Source: Dehalococcoidia bacterium (GTDB taxonomy: Bacteria; Chloroflexota; Dehalococcoidia; SHYB01). From it: a stretch of 47,884 nucleotides of DNA. Within the stretch, counting starts at the first letter, position 1. Each line of letters begins with the position of its first letter. This document shows, in pieces, positions 23,683 to 33,864 of the stretch. Location: assembly GCA_009693015.1 (NCBI GenBank), contig SHYB01000001.1:1-47884 (forward strand), written 5' to 3'. A program made the translations under genes and the position numbers. The notes under the pieces were generated by a model. The model was given only the letters and a program-made list of their open reading frames with translations. It was not told where the DNA came from and ran no database searches.

Positions 23683-24735
23683 ATGACGGCGACACAGCCC
23701 ATCCGGCTTACTTCGCTCACCGCCACGGGAGGCTGAGGGGCGAAGTGCGGTCCGGGGGACCTGGCAATGCTGACGGATCATTTGAACCTGGTGCACGATC
23801 CCAACCTGCTGGTGGGGTTCGAGACGGGGGACGATGCGGCTGTCTATCGCCTCACGGGCGGGCTGGCGCTGGTGCAGACAGTGGACTTCTTTACGCCGAT
23901 TGTGGACGATCCCTTTACCTATGGGGCGATTTCCGCGGCCAATAGCCTGAGCGATATTTACGCGATGGGGGCGAAGCCGCTGACGGCGATGAACATCGCC
24001 AGCTTTCCCCAGGACTTGCCGAAGGAGATACTGCGGGAGATCCTGCGCGGCGGGGCAGCGAAGGCGGCGGAGGCGGGGGTGCCCATTGTGGGCGGGCACA
24101 CGATCTACGATAAGGAGCCGAAGTACGGCATGGCGGTGACCGGGGTGGTGCGCCCCGGCAAGGAGCTGACGAATGCGGGGGCGCGCCCCGGCGATGTGCT
24201 GGTGCTGACGAAGCCGCTGGGCACGGGCGTGATTACGACGGCGTTCAAGAACGATCGCACGGACGCGGCGACGCTGGAGGTGGCGGTGCGGCACATGACC
24301 GCGCTGAACAAGGCGGCGTCCGAGGCGGCGGTGGCGGTGGGCGTGCACGCCTGCACCGATGTCACGGGATACGGGCTTCTGGGGCATCTGCGGGGGATGC
24401 TCCGCGCCAGCCATGCAGGAGCGGCAATATTTTTTTCCCGCACGCCGCTGATGCGCGGGGCGTGGGAGCTGGCGGCGGAGCAGCATATTTCTCCAGGGGG
24501 AACGTCGAGAAATAAGGAGTATCACGATAGCGCCGTGGCGTGGGATGCGGCGGTGCATCCCGAGGCGTGGCGCTTGCTGTACGATCCGCAGACTTCCGGC
24601 GGGCTGCTCATTTCCGTCTCTCCCCGCAAGGCGAGGCGCCTGGTGGAGATGCTGCATCAGGCCGGTGTTGCCGAGGCGGCGGCGATCGGCAAGGTGACGG
24701 CGGGAGAAGGCGCGCCGGTAACTGTGACGGCGTGA
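23683..24735 (+). CDS. selD: Selenide, water dikinase, read as a selenoprotein (UGA = Sec18)
   Basis: Makes selenophosphate from selenide and ATP for selenocysteine and selenouridine. From ATG 23683 (AGGGGAAA ribosome site) the frame reads IRLTSLTATGG, then TGA at 23734-23736, then GAKCGPGDLAML and on to the stop at 24735, giving 350 residues including Sec. SelD needs a Cys or Sec just before a conserved Lys in a Gly-rich N-terminal loop. The UGA falls at that place, with Lys21 following, and the usual Leu-Thr lead-in is present. Without the first 28 codons the protein would lack its catalytic residue. Further SelD marks are GDDAAVY (about 49-55), the PIVGGHT loop and DPQTSGGLL. The total length fits the family (about 345). 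A JAMM peptidase follows 29 nt downstream. Confidence 0.88.
23734..23766 (+). promoter_or_regulatory. Sec UGA codon and candidate bacterial SECIS hairpin
   Basis: UGA at 23734-23736. A hairpin with stem TGC-GGTCC / GGACC-GCA (23746-23753 and 23757-23766), a GGG apical loop and a bulged TG on the 3' side lies 10-30 nt after the UGA, the range used by bacterial SECIS elements. It fits by eye only; no energy was computed. Confidence 0.55.
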
Positions 24736-24764
24736 CGCGATAGCGCAGAGGAAAGCAGAGCAAG

Positions 24765-25169
24765 ATGCATCAGGTGAAGTTGCCGTGCGCTGTGGCCGAG
24801 GGGATGATCGCCCATGCGCGGGCGGAGGCGCCCAACGAGTGCTGCGGCGTGCTGGCGGGCGACGGGGAGACGTTCACGCGGCTGTTCCGCGCCGATAACA
24901 CCGCGCATAGCCCGGTAAAGTTCGCCTTTGACCCCAAGGAGATGCTGGCGGTGGACGCTGAGGCGACACGGGCAGGGCTGGGCATCCTGGGGTTCTATCA
25001 TTCGCACACGTTCACAGAAGCGTATCCTTCCGTCACCGACGTGAAGCAGGCATCATGGCCGGAGTACGCTTATCTTATTGTGTCCCTGGCGGATGAGGGC
25101 AATCCCGTGATCCGCGCCTTTCATCTGGAAGACGGGCAGATTACTGAGGCCGTGCTGGAAATCGGCTAA
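24765..25169 (+). CDS. JAMM/MPN+ (M67 family) metallopeptidase
   Basis: A 134-residue protein with a complete JAMM zinc site: Glu25 (EAPNECCGVL), His79 and His81 (GFYHSH), Ser89 and Asp92 (SVTD), spaced as H-x-H-x7-S-x2-D. Bacterial M67 enzymes of this size cleave after Gly-Gly of ubiquitin-like sulfur carriers such as the CysO, ThiS or MoaD type. The MoaD in this window ends in Gly-Gly-Ala and would need such a cut, though the genes are 19 kb apart. It follows selD closely on the same strand. A partial copy of its 3' end lies just downstream (25195-25214). Confidence 0.87.
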   Translation: MHQVKLPCAVAEGMIAHARAEAPNECCGVLAGDGETFTRLFRADNTAHSPVKFAFDPKEMLAVDAEATRAGLGILGFYHSHTFTEAYPSVTDVKQASWPEYAYLIVSLADEGNPVIRAFHLEDGQITEAVLEIG

Positions 25170-25214
25170 GCCTGGAGGCGGGCAAATTAGGCCAGCCGTA
25201 CTGGAAATCGGCTA
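25149..25214. repeat. Partial duplication of the JAMM gene 3' end
   Basis: A 20-bp stretch ending at the stop codon (25149-25168) is repeated at 25195-25214 with one mismatch. It looks like a small local duplication. Confidence 0.75.
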
Positions 25215-25261
25215 GGCGACGGTGCTAACTTTGGAGGCGCGGGCGCGTTTTCACCTCATGG

Positions 25262-25277
25262 CCCGGAATTTTCCGGG
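25262..25277. promoter_or_regulatory. Perfect palindrome upstream of the efflux operon
   Basis: CCCGGAATTTTCCGGG, with 7-bp arms around TT, 36 nt before the adaptor ATG. It could be an operator for a dimeric regulator or a small terminator for the selD unit; the T run is absent on both strands, which favours an operator. Confidence 0.4.
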
Positions 25278-25313
25278 TGATCCCGTCTCTACCGTATGTA
25301 ACGAGGAGTCTCT

Positions 25314-27455
25314 ATGCGATCCTTGATGGCCCTGAGCGGAGGCGTGGTGACGGCGGCGATGATCCTGTCCGCGTGCAGCGGCAGCGATGCGGCGTCGGCG
25401 ACGCCCACGGAGACGATCTCGGCGGTGGCGAGGGGGAACATTTCGCAAAGCGTTGTCTCGACGGGGAGCCTGGCGTATTCCACCACGCAGACGCTGCGGT
25501 TCAGCGCGGGCGGCACGGTGACGAAGGTGGGGGCGAAGGTGGGCGACCGGGTGACGAAGGGCCAGGTGCTGGCAACGATAGATGAGACTGACCTGGCTGC
25601 CGCGGTGGCGCGCGCCCAGGGGAGCTTGCTGGCGGCGCAGCAGGCGTATGACGATACGAAGGCGAACGGCGGCGCGCTGGCGCTGGCGAAGGCGCAGGAG
25701 GCGATCGCCACGGCGACGGCGGGGCTGAAGGGTGCGCAGGACGCGGTGGACCTGGCGAAGACGCCCTACGCCGCGCAGGACCTGCGTAAGCAGGAGGAGG
25801 CGGTGGCCGCGGCGACGAGCGCGCTGAAGGTGGCGCAGGATGCCGCAGCGCTGCCGTACGCTGCGCTGGACATCGTCAAGCAAAGGGAGGCGGTGGCCAC
25901 CGCCACGGCGGGGTTGAAGTCGGCGCAAGATGCGCTGACCCTGGCCCTGGTGCCCAGCGATCAGCTCTCCGCGCTCAAGACGGCGCTGGACCGCGCCAAG
26001 GAGAGCCTGGCGAATTCCCAATCTTCCACTGTGGTGACCACGGCAACGCAGCAGCGCCAGGTGACGGATGCGCAGACCACGCTGACGAACCGGCTGGACG
26101 CCTACCGTATAGTGCTGGCGAATAAGTACGGCTTGGGCGTGGGCGGTAATGATCTGTATCTTACGCCGGTGGAGGTGATCGTCAAATATCACCATCAGGT
26201 TATGCTCAATAACGTGGACCCCACCACGGCGTATAACGCGGTCATACAGGCGCGGGACGATATGACCGCGTTGCAGGCAAACCATGCGTCGGCCCTCACC
26301 AACGCGCGGCGATCCGTGACGCAGGCGCAGGATGCGCAGACGGCGGCGCAACTGGCGTGGGATACGGCGCTGGCGGGCGGCGACCCCAACGACGTTTTGG
26401 TGAAGACGGCGAAGGTTGCCACCGCCAAGGAGGTGCTGGCGGCATCACAGACGCTGCTGGCGACGATGCTGGCGGGCGGCGATGCAAACGAGATCGCGCT
26501 GCGCAAGGCGAAGGTGGCCACGGCGGAGGCGACGCTGGTGGCGGCGAAGGATGTGCTGGCGAAGATGGCGGCGCAGGGCGATGCCAGCGACATTGCGCTG
26601 AAGCAGGCCAAGGTGGCGACATCGCAAGCGACGCTGGCGCAGGCGCAGGAAGACCTGGCGAAGCTCAAGGCAGGGCCGGACGGCGTAGCGCTATCGCAGA
26701 AGAGTTTGTCGCTCTCCGAAGCGCAGCTGGCGCTGAAGAAGTCGCAGGATAACCTGGCAGGCGCGAAGCTGACGGCGCCGTTCGATGGAGATGTGTCGTC
26801 GCTGCCCGTGCTGGTGGGCGATACGGTGACGGCGAGCACGGCGGCGGTGGTGGTGATTGATCCCACGGCGTTGCAGGTAAACGCGGTGGTGGATGAGATT
26901 GACGTGCTGCGGGTTAGGGAAGGGCTGCAAGTGCGGCTGACCTCAGATTCGCTGCCGGGGCAGACGGTGCGCGGGGCGGTGGCTTCTGTCTCTCCCGTGG
27001 GGCAGACGAGCCAGGGGATCGTCAGCTTCTCCATCATTATCAGCGTGACGGCGCCGCCGCAGGCGGCACGTTTGTTGCGCGGCGGCCTGACCATGCTGGC
27101 GACGATTGTGATCCAGGAAAAGAACGACGTGCTGGTGGTGCCTGCGCGGGCGCTGAGCCGCAGACAGGGTGGCGCGATAGTGAAGGTGGTGGAGGCTGAC
27201 GGGACGCGCAGCGACCGGACAGTGACGATCGGCATGAGCGACGGGGCGCGGGTGGAGGTGACGGGGGGTCTGGCCGAAGGGGACAAGGTGGTGGTGCCGG
27301 CGCGCGCCGCGGGTGGAACGCAGCAGCAGTTCCAGTTTGGGGCCGGCGGGATTGGCGGGTTGGGAGGCGCGGGCGGGGCGGGCGGGACGTTCGGCACGGG
27401 CGGGGGCGGCGCTCCCGCGGGCGGTCGCGGCGGCGCGGGCGGCGGCGGACGCTAG
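25314..27455 (+). CDS. MacA/HlyD-like efflux adaptor lipoprotein with extended hairpin
   Basis: A 713-residue membrane-fusion (adaptor) protein, much longer than usual MacA (about 370). A lipobox signal (AAMILSAC, Cys21) is followed by a lipoyl/barrel half (FSAGGTVTKVGAKVGDRVTKG), a very long helical region (about residues 90-485), the second lipoyl half (KLTAPFDGDVSSLPVLVGDTV) and beta-barrel/membrane-proximal domains. The end is a Gly-rich tail (about 665-713). The helical region contains two sets of internal repeats, at about 127-212 (QEAVATATAGLKSAQDA-like units of about 30 residues) and 333-462 (AKVATAEATL...GGDANEIAL-like units of about 33). It is cotranscribed with an ATPase and an FtsX-type permease, so it should couple them to export or lipid/peptide handling. 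GAGGAG precedes the ATG. Confidence 0.87.
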   Translation: MRSLMALSGGVVTAAMILSACSGSDAASATPTETISAVARGNISQSVVSTGSLAYSTTQTLRFSAGGTVTKVGAKVGDRVTKGQVLATIDETDLAAAVARAQGSLLAAQQAYDDTKANGGALALAKAQEAIATATAGLKGAQDAVDLAKTPYAAQDLRKQEEAVAAATSALKVAQDAAALPYAALDIVKQREAVATATAGLKSAQDALTLALVPSDQLSALKTALDRAKESLANSQSSTVVTTATQQRQVTDAQTTLTNRLDAYRIVLANKYGLGVGGNDLYLTPVEVIVKYHHQVMLNNVDPTTAYNAVIQARDDMTALQANHASALTNARRSVTQAQDAQTAAQLAWDTALAGGDPNDVLVKTAKVATAKEVLAASQTLLATMLAGGDANEIALRKAKVATAEATLVAAKDVLAKMAAQGDASDIALKQAKVATSQATLAQAQEDLAKLKAGPDGVALSQKSLSLSEAQLALKKSQDNLAGAKLTAPFDGDVSSLPVLVGDTVTASTAAVVVIDPTALQVNAVVDEIDVLRVREGLQVRLTSDSLPGQTVRGAVASVSPVGQTSQGIVSFSIIISVTAPPQAARLLRGGLTMLATIVIQEKNDVLVVPARALSRRQGGAIVKVVEADGTRSDRTVTIGMSDGARVEVTGGLAEGDKVVVPARAAGGTQQQFQFGAGGIGGLGGAGGAGGTFGTGGGGAPAGGRGGAGGGGR

Positions 27456-27464
27456 CTGAGACAG

Positions 27465-28187
27465 GTGACGGATATGACGGCAACACCCGTGGAGCGACCG
27501 CTGATCGAGTTGCGTGACGTGCAGAAGCTGTACAAGCTGGGCGGGGAGGGCGTGCGCGCGCTGAACGGCGTGAGCGTGACGATCAACCACGGTGAGATGG
27601 TGGCGATAGTGGGGCCGTCCGGCTCAGGGAAGTCCACGCTGATGCATATCCTGGGCTGTCTGGACCGTCCCACGTCAGGCAGCTATGTGCTGGACGGGGG
27701 CGATGTGCAGAGCTACGGCGATGACGCGCTGGCGGAGATACGCCGCGCCAAGATCGGCTTTGTGTTCCAGCAGTTCAACCTGCTGCCGCGCATGACGGCG
27801 CTGCAGAACGTGTTCCTCCCCATGATCTACACGCGGGCGAAGGAGCGGGAGCGGCGGGCGATGGAGTCACTGGAGCGGGTGGGACTGGGGCACCGGGCAG
27901 GCCACCGGCCCACGGAGCTTTCCGGGGGCGAGCAGCAGCGGGTGGCGATCGCGCGGGCGCTGGTGAACAAGCCGCCGGTGCTGCTGGCGGACGAGCCTAC
28001 GGGCAACCTGGACACGAAGGTGGGCGCGGCGATCATGGAGGTGTTCCGGCAGCTCAACGCGGAGGACGGCATCACCGTGATCTTGATCACGCATGACCCT
28101 ACCGTGAGCGCATCGGCGCGGCGAGTGATCTCTATGCGGGACGGGGCGGTTGTGAGCGATGTGAAGCAGGCAGGAGCGAAAGCATGA
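27465..28187 (+). CDS. ABC transporter ATP-binding protein (MacB/LolD type)
   Basis: A 240-residue ATPase with Walker A GPSGSGKST, the Q loop within FVFQQFNLLPRMTALQNV, the signature LSGGEQQRVAIARAL, Walker B VLLADEPTGNLD and the switch His in LITHDP. The FQQFNLLPR segment is typical of the MacB/LolD/FtsE group, which works mechanically with FtsX-type permeases rather than as a classic importer. The start is GTG 27465, with ATG 27474 as alternative. It lies 9 nt after the adaptor and overlaps the permease start by 4 nt (ATGA). Confidence 0.92.
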   Translation: MTDMTATPVERPLIELRDVQKLYKLGGEGVRALNGVSVTINHGEMVAIVGPSGSGKSTLMHILGCLDRPTSGSYVLDGGDVQSYGDDALAEIRRAKIGFVFQQFNLLPRMTALQNVFLPMIYTRAKERERRAMESLERVGLGHRAGHRPTELSGGEQQRVAIARALVNKPPVLLADEPTGNLDTKVGAAIMEVFRQLNAEDGITVILITHDPTVSASARRVISMRDGAVVSDVKQAGAKA

Positions 28188-29419
28188 GCCCACTCGATAG
28201 TCTGCGCGGCGCGTTGTGGTCGCTGTGGGCCAGCAAGCTGCGGACGTTCCTCACGCTGCTTGGCGTGGTGATCGGCGTGGGCGCGGTGATTTCGGTTATG
28301 TCTATTGGCCGGGGCAGCCGCGAGGCGGTGACGCAGCAGATCGAAAGCATCGGCTCGAACCTGATTTTTGTGCGCCCGCAGGCGATCCGCGACCAGAACG
28401 TGCGCGGGCAGTTGGGAAGCGGGCTGACGCTATCGCTGTCCGACGCGGAGGCGCTGGCAGATGCGCCGAACGTGGCGGGGGTGGCGCCGGAGGTGAACTC
28501 TTTCGCGCAGGTGCAAGCGGGAGGGAATAACACCGCCACGCGGGTGCTGGGCGTGACGCCGTCCTATGAGCAGGTGCGGAACTTCTCCGTAGCGGACGGA
28601 CGCTTTATCACCGACACGGACGTGGATGCGCGTTCGCTGAATGCGGTGCTGGGGAGCCGCGTGGCGACAACGCTGTTCCCCGATAGCGATCCGCTGGGGC
28701 AGACGATCCAGCTCAACCGGCGGCCGTATCGTGTCGTAGGGGTGCTGAAGACGGTGGGCGGCGGCGGCCAGGGGGTGCAGGACGACGCGGTGCTGCTGCC
28801 GATCACCACGGTGCAGACGCGGCTGGTGAACCAGCGGCAGGCGGGGGGGGCGAACCCGGTGCAGCTGATCACGGTGCAGGCCACGGGCGAGAAGACGATG
28901 GATGCGGCGAAGGAGGCAATTACGGCGCTTCTCCGGGAGCGGCACCGCATCACCGGGGTCGACGATTTTGTGCTGACGAGCCAGGACGATTTGATCGCGG
29001 CGCGGACGGAAGTGACGAACGTGCTGACGATCTTGCTGGGGAGCATCGCGGGGATTTCGCTGGTGGTGGGGGGGATCGGCATCATGAATATCATGCTGGT
29101 GTCCGTGACGGAGCGGACGCGGGAGATCGGCATTCGCAAGGCGGTGGGGGCGAAGCGCCGCGATATTCTCAGCCAGTTCTTGACGGAGGCGATGATGTTG
29201 AGCATCGCCGGCGGGGGGATCGGGCTGGGCGCGGGCTTCGGCGTGGCGCGGCTGTTAGAAAAGCTGACGTTGAGCGGGCAGGCGGTGCAGACGCTAGTGA
29301 CGTGGGACGTAGCGGTGCTGGCGGTGGGGGTGGCGGTGGCGATCGGCCTGTTCTTCGGCATCTATCCGGCGATGCGCGCCGCCCGCATGGACCCGATCGA
29401 GGCGCTGCGGCACCAGTAG
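28184..29419 (+). CDS. MacB-like ABC permease (MacB_PCD plus FtsX domains)
   Basis: A 411-residue membrane protein. The first helix (LRTFLTLLGVVIGVGAVISVM) is followed by a large extracytoplasmic domain (about 45-270) and three C-terminal helices carrying the FtsX pattern (GSIAGISLVVGGIGIMNIML, ERTREIGIRKAVGA). This is the MacB-type permease half without a fused ATPase. Together with the two upstream genes it forms a three-gene tripartite-like efflux set. The substrate (macrolide, peptide, lipid) cannot be read from the sequence. If the organism lacks an outer membrane, the adaptor would work at the cell surface without a TolC partner. Confidence 0.92.
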   Translation: MSPLDSLRGALWSLWASKLRTFLTLLGVVIGVGAVISVMSIGRGSREAVTQQIESIGSNLIFVRPQAIRDQNVRGQLGSGLTLSLSDAEALADAPNVAGVAPEVNSFAQVQAGGNNTATRVLGVTPSYEQVRNFSVADGRFITDTDVDARSLNAVLGSRVATTLFPDSDPLGQTIQLNRRPYRVVGVLKTVGGGGQGVQDDAVLLPITTVQTRLVNQRQAGGANPVQLITVQATGEKTMDAAKEAITALLRERHRITGVDDFVLTSQDDLIAARTEVTNVLTILLGSIAGISLVVGGIGIMNIMLVSVTERTREIGIRKAVGAKRRDILSQFLTEAMMLSIAGGGIGLGAGFGVARLLEKLTLSGQAVQTLVTWDVAVLAVGVAVAIGLFFGIYPAMRAARMDPIEALRHQ

Positions 29420-29442
29420 GTGAGCGGGGGCGCCGGTGAAGG

Positions 29443-31038
<1,596 letters not shown>

Positions 31039-31088
31039 GGCGCATGTGTGGCCGAGGGCGTCCCAACTGGACGCGGCAGCACTACATA

Positions 31089-31118
31089 AGTATACCGCTT
31101 CGGGGAACAGGAGGGCAA
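31089..31118 (-). promoter_or_regulatory. Possible internal promoter for cimA
   Basis: On the minus strand -35 TTGCCC (31113-31118), 18-bp spacer, -10 TATACT (31089-31094), about 50 nt ahead of the cimA ATG. Confidence 0.4.
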
Positions 31119-31130
31119 AACGGGGGCGCC

Positions 31131-32237
31131 CTACCCGCCGAGCGCAGCGAGGACGGCATCGCCCATGGCGCGGGTGCCGAGGGTGCGCTCGCCGGGGCGG
31201 GCGATGTCGCCGGTGCGATGGCCTTGCTCTAGGACGCGGCGCACGGCGGCTTCCACGGCTTGGGCTTCGGCGCGGAGGCCGAGGGAGTAGCGCAGGAGGA
31301 GGGCGACGCTGAGGATGGTGGCCAGGGGGTTGGCCTTGTCCTGGCCCGCGATGTCAGGGGCGCTGCCGTGGATCGGCTCGTAGAGGCCGAAGATCTTGCC
31401 GCCGCTCCATTTCTTGGCGAGGTTTCGCCCGCCGAGAGAGGCCGACGGCAGCATGCCCATGGAGCCGGCGAGCACGGAGGCTTCGTCGGTAAGGATGTCG
31501 CCGAAGGTGTTTTCCGTGACGATGACGTCGAAGGAGGCGGGGGTGCGGATGAGGTTCATGGCGCAGGTATCTACGAGCATGTGGCTGAGGGCCACGTCAG
31601 GGTAGTCTTTGCCGATTTCGATGGCGATTTCGCGCCACATGCGGGAGGATTCGAGGACGTTGGCCTTGTCTACCGAGGTGAGCTTCTTGCGGCGGGCGCG
31701 GGCCATCTCGAAGCCGAGGCGCACCACGCGCTCCACCTCTTTTTCGCTGTAAGACAGGGTGTCCACGCCGCGCCGCCCGCGGGTGGTGGTCCAGCGCTTC
31801 TTGGGCTTGCCGAAGTAGAGGCCGCCGGTGAGCTCGCGGATGACGAGCATGTCTACGCCACGCAGAATCTCAGGTTTGAGAGGGGTGGAATCGATCAGCT
31901 GAGGAAAGATGGAGATAGGACGCAGGTTAGCGAAAAGCTGAAGCTCTTTGCGTATCTTGAGCAGGCCGTCCTCCGGGCGGGTCTTGGCCTTGGGGTCGTC
32001 CCACTTGGGGCCGCCGACGGCGCCGAGGAGCACGGCGTCCGCACCCAGGCAGGCGTTGGTGGTCGCGTCCAGCAGCGCGGTGCCGTGGGCGTCAATGGCG
32101 CAGCCGCCGATCATGCCTTCGGCGTAGGTGAAGCGGTGGCCGCGCTGCGCGCCGATGCGGTCAAGCACGCGCTTGCCCTGGGCGACGACCTCCGGCCCGA
32201 TGCCGTCTCCCGCCAGCACTGCGATGGTGAAGTCCAT
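31131..32237 (-). CDS. leuB: 3-isopropylmalate dehydrogenase
   Basis: Oxidatively decarboxylates 3-isopropylmalate (and in the citramalate route 3-methylmalate) with NAD. From ATG 32237 (AAGGAG ribosome site) it is 368 residues. Marks include the [13 protein letters not shown] start, the [12 protein letters not shown] loop, [10 protein letters not shown] in the substrate-specificity helix, and the NAD-binding [18 protein letters not shown] near the C-terminus. The open frame runs 53 codons further upstream, overlapping leuD, but that stretch is antisense-like and not part of the protein. It starts 40 nt after leuD. Confidence 0.94.
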   Translation of the reverse strand: MDFTIAVLAGDGIGPEVVAQGKRVLDRIGAQRGHRFTYAEGMIGGCAIDAHGTALLDATTNACLGADAVLLGAVGGPKWDDPKAKTRPEDGLLKIRKELQLFANLRPISIFPQLIDSTPLKPEILRGVDMLVIRELTGGLYFGKPKKRWTTTRGRRGVDTLSYSEKEVERVVRLGFEMARARRKKLTSVDKANVLESSRMWREIAIEIGKDYPDVALSHMLVDTCAMNLIRTPASFDVIVTENTFGDILTDEASVLAGSMGMLPSASLGGRNLAKKWSGGKIFGLYEPIHGSAPDIAGQDKANPLATILSVALLLRYSLGLRAEAQAVEAAVRRVLEQGHRTGDIARPGERTLGTRAMGDAVLAALGG

Positions 32238-32277
32238 GACGCTCCTTGGGTGTAGTGGAAGAGTACGCGGCGAATGG

Positions 32278-32883
32278 TTAGCGAGAGGTGGAGGAGAGGC
32301 CGTGCGCACGTTCATAGGCGGTGATCTTGGTCTCGTGCTGCATGGTGAGGCCGATATCGTCGAGGCCGTTGAGGAGGCAGTGGCGGCGGAAGGCATCGAT
32401 CTGGAAGGGGGCTTCGAAGCCGTCGCTGTCGCGCAGCACTTGGGCTTCCAGGTCCACCGTCAGGCGATAGCCTTTCTTGGCCTTGGCTTTGGTCATGATG
32501 GCGGCGACGACGTCTTCGGGGACGATGAGCGGCAGGAGGCCGTTCTGCAGGCAGTTGTTGCGGAAGATATCGGCGAGGCTGGGGGCTATGACGACGCGGA
32601 AGCCGTAGTCCATGAGGGCCCAGGGAGCATGCTCGCGGGAGGAGCCGGAGCCGAAGTTGCGCCCGGCGACGAGGATGCCGGCGCCCTTGTAGGCGGCGTC
32701 GTTCAGCTCGAAGGCGGGGTTGGGCGTGCCGTCGGGGAGGAAGCGCCAGTCGAAGAAGAGGAACTGGCCGAAGCCGGTGCGCTCGATGCGCTTGAGGAAC
32801 TGCTTGGGGATGATCTGGTCGGTGTCCACGTTGGGGCGGTCGAGCGGGGCGACGATGCCGGTGAGTTTGGTGAAGGGTTGCAT
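32278..32883 (-). CDS. leuD: 3-isopropylmalate dehydratase small subunit
   Basis: The small (swivelling) subunit of isopropylmalate isomerase, working with LeuC. The 201-residue protein contains [31 protein letters not shown] and [15 protein letters not shown], the typical LeuD blocks. In most operons leuD follows leuC directly. Here about 980 bp with a toxin-antitoxin remnant and a small unknown gene separates them, which suggests an insertion into an existing leuCD operon. The small upstream gene ends 9 nt before its ATG. Confidence 0.94.
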   Translation of the reverse strand: MQPFTKLTGIVAPLDRPNVDTDQIIPKQFLKRIERTGFGQFLFFDWRFLPDGTPNPAFELNDAAYKGAGILVAGRNFGSGSSREHAPWALMDYGFRVVIAPSLADIFRNNCLQNGLLPLIVPEDVVAAIMTKAKAKKGYRLTVDLEAQVLRDSDGFEAPFQIDAFRRHCLLNGLDDIGLTMQHETKITAYERAHGLSSTSR

Positions 32884-32892
32884 TGAATTCTC

Positions 32893-33138
32893 CTACGGAT
32901 TTCCAGTCGAGCGCCGGGATGTACTTTTGGGTAACCGCCCATATAAGGCATCTCGTAAGGCTTTGCCTATGGCCGCGTCATCCGACTCTGTGACAAATAC
33001 TTCGTGATGCTGCATGAGTTTATATCGATCTGTATGCTTCGATCCAGATTTCTCTGTCTGCACGATTTGGATCTCGCCTGCTTTGCGGCAGAAAACTCTA
33101 GCCCCGAATATTCTGGATGCGGTCGATGTCGATTTCAT
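32893..33138 (-). CDS. Small unknown protein in the leuC-leuD insertion
   Basis: An 81-residue protein from ATG 33138, which has a clear AAGGAG ribosome site. It contains ASRIFGARVFCRKAGEIQIV and ESDDAAIGKALRDAL and looks like a small soluble alpha/beta protein. It has a lower GC content than the leu genes and sits in the same inserted segment as the toxin-antitoxin remnant. I do not recognise its family; a role in the same accessory module is possible from position only. Confidence 0.55.
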   Translation of the reverse strand: MKSTSTASRIFGARVFCRKAGEIQIVQTEKSGSKHTDRYKLMQHHEVFVTESDDAAIGKALRDALYGRLPKSTSRRSTGNP

Positions 33139-33199
33139 AGGCGCTCCTTTCACCACCCTAGCTAAATCTTCAACTGCCAAGTGTCATTGAAACAGCAGG

Positions 33200-33559
33200 C
33201 TACAGCTTGCCTTTTCGCTTCAGTTGCTTGACAACTTTGGAGAAGGGGACGCTTGGCTCATTTGCCCGCTCTTCGATAGCCGCCAGGTCTTCCTTCAGCT
33301 CCTCAAACCAAACGCCTTGCCCTGATCGAAGGCTTTGCCTGGCCTCCGCGATCCGTTGCAGAAAGCGGGGGTCGTTCTCCAAGCGATAGTCAAACCAATC
33401 ATCTTCAGATTTGAAACCGATCAGCACGCCGGCCGGCTTGCCATGTCGTGTGATAACGATCTCTTCTTTGGACGCAAGCCGTAGGTACCTCGACAGGTCG
33501 TCTTTGACGGAAGAAAGAGCGACTTGCTTCACCGTATTTCTCCGAACTTTTCTAGCCAT
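33200..33559 (-). CDS. Phd/YefM-like antitoxin
   Basis: A 119-residue protein with the Phd/YefM fold at the N-terminus (VALSSVKDDLSRYLRLASKEEIVITRHGKPAGVLIGF), which forms the DNA-binding dimer, and a charged C-terminal half that would wrap the toxin. It lies downstream of, and would overlap by 31 nt, the RelE-type toxin frame. Toxin-first order is less common than antitoxin-first in Phd modules. Because the toxin is interrupted, the antitoxin may now be an orphan. Composition is more AT-rich than the flanking leu genes. Confidence 0.85.
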   Translation of the reverse strand: MARKVRRNTVKQVALSSVKDDLSRYLRLASKEEIVITRHGKPAGVLIGFKSEDDWFDYRLENDPRFLQRIAEARQSLRSGQGVWFEELKEDLAAIEERANEPSVPFSKVVKQLKRKGKL

Positions 33560-33822
33560 CCCGCCGCCCCTCCCTTCGAGGTTACACCAAGGATTTCCAC
33601 GCGATTGTCCGTCACATCTTAAAACACCCGTACGTCGCCCACCCGAAGACGGAACTGCGGCTTGGCGATGCGGCGCAGGCGTTTGACCTTGCTTTTGCTT
33701 GTCTTTGTGGGCTCGTGACGTAAGCGGGCTTCGATAGCACCTTGGACGGCTACCCTAACATACGCCGACAGTCCTTGTAAGTCCCGCGCGGCCTGCGGAG
33801 CGAAACGAATCTTGTAGAGCAT
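33529..33822 (-). pseudogene. RelE/ParE-family toxin, cut by an in-frame TAA
   Basis: The frame from ATG 33822 reads MLYKIRFAPQAARDLQGLSAY, then VKRLRRIAKPQFRLRVGDVRVF, and meets TAA at 33619-33621 after 67 codons. The same frame continues with DVTDNRVEILGVTSKGG and ends in a TGA at 33529-33531. That extension matches the normal end of RelE toxins, where the stop position is usually a Tyr (RVFYDV). A single base change from TAT or TAC to TAA therefore removes the last 29 residues, including strands needed for the fold. The toxin is probably inactive, unless this is a sequence error. Confidence 0.82.
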
Positions 33823-33864
33823 TCTGGCTGAAACATAGTCGGAATGCTCAGGCGAAGCAACCCG

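Noticed and set aside
23767-24735. selD starting at ATG 23767
   Set aside because: That start has no good ribosome site and removes the catalytic loop and Lys that all active SelD proteins need.
32238-32396. A longer leuB beginning at 32396
   Set aside because: The extra 53 codons overlap leuD, lack homology, and a strong AAGGAG site precedes ATG 32237.
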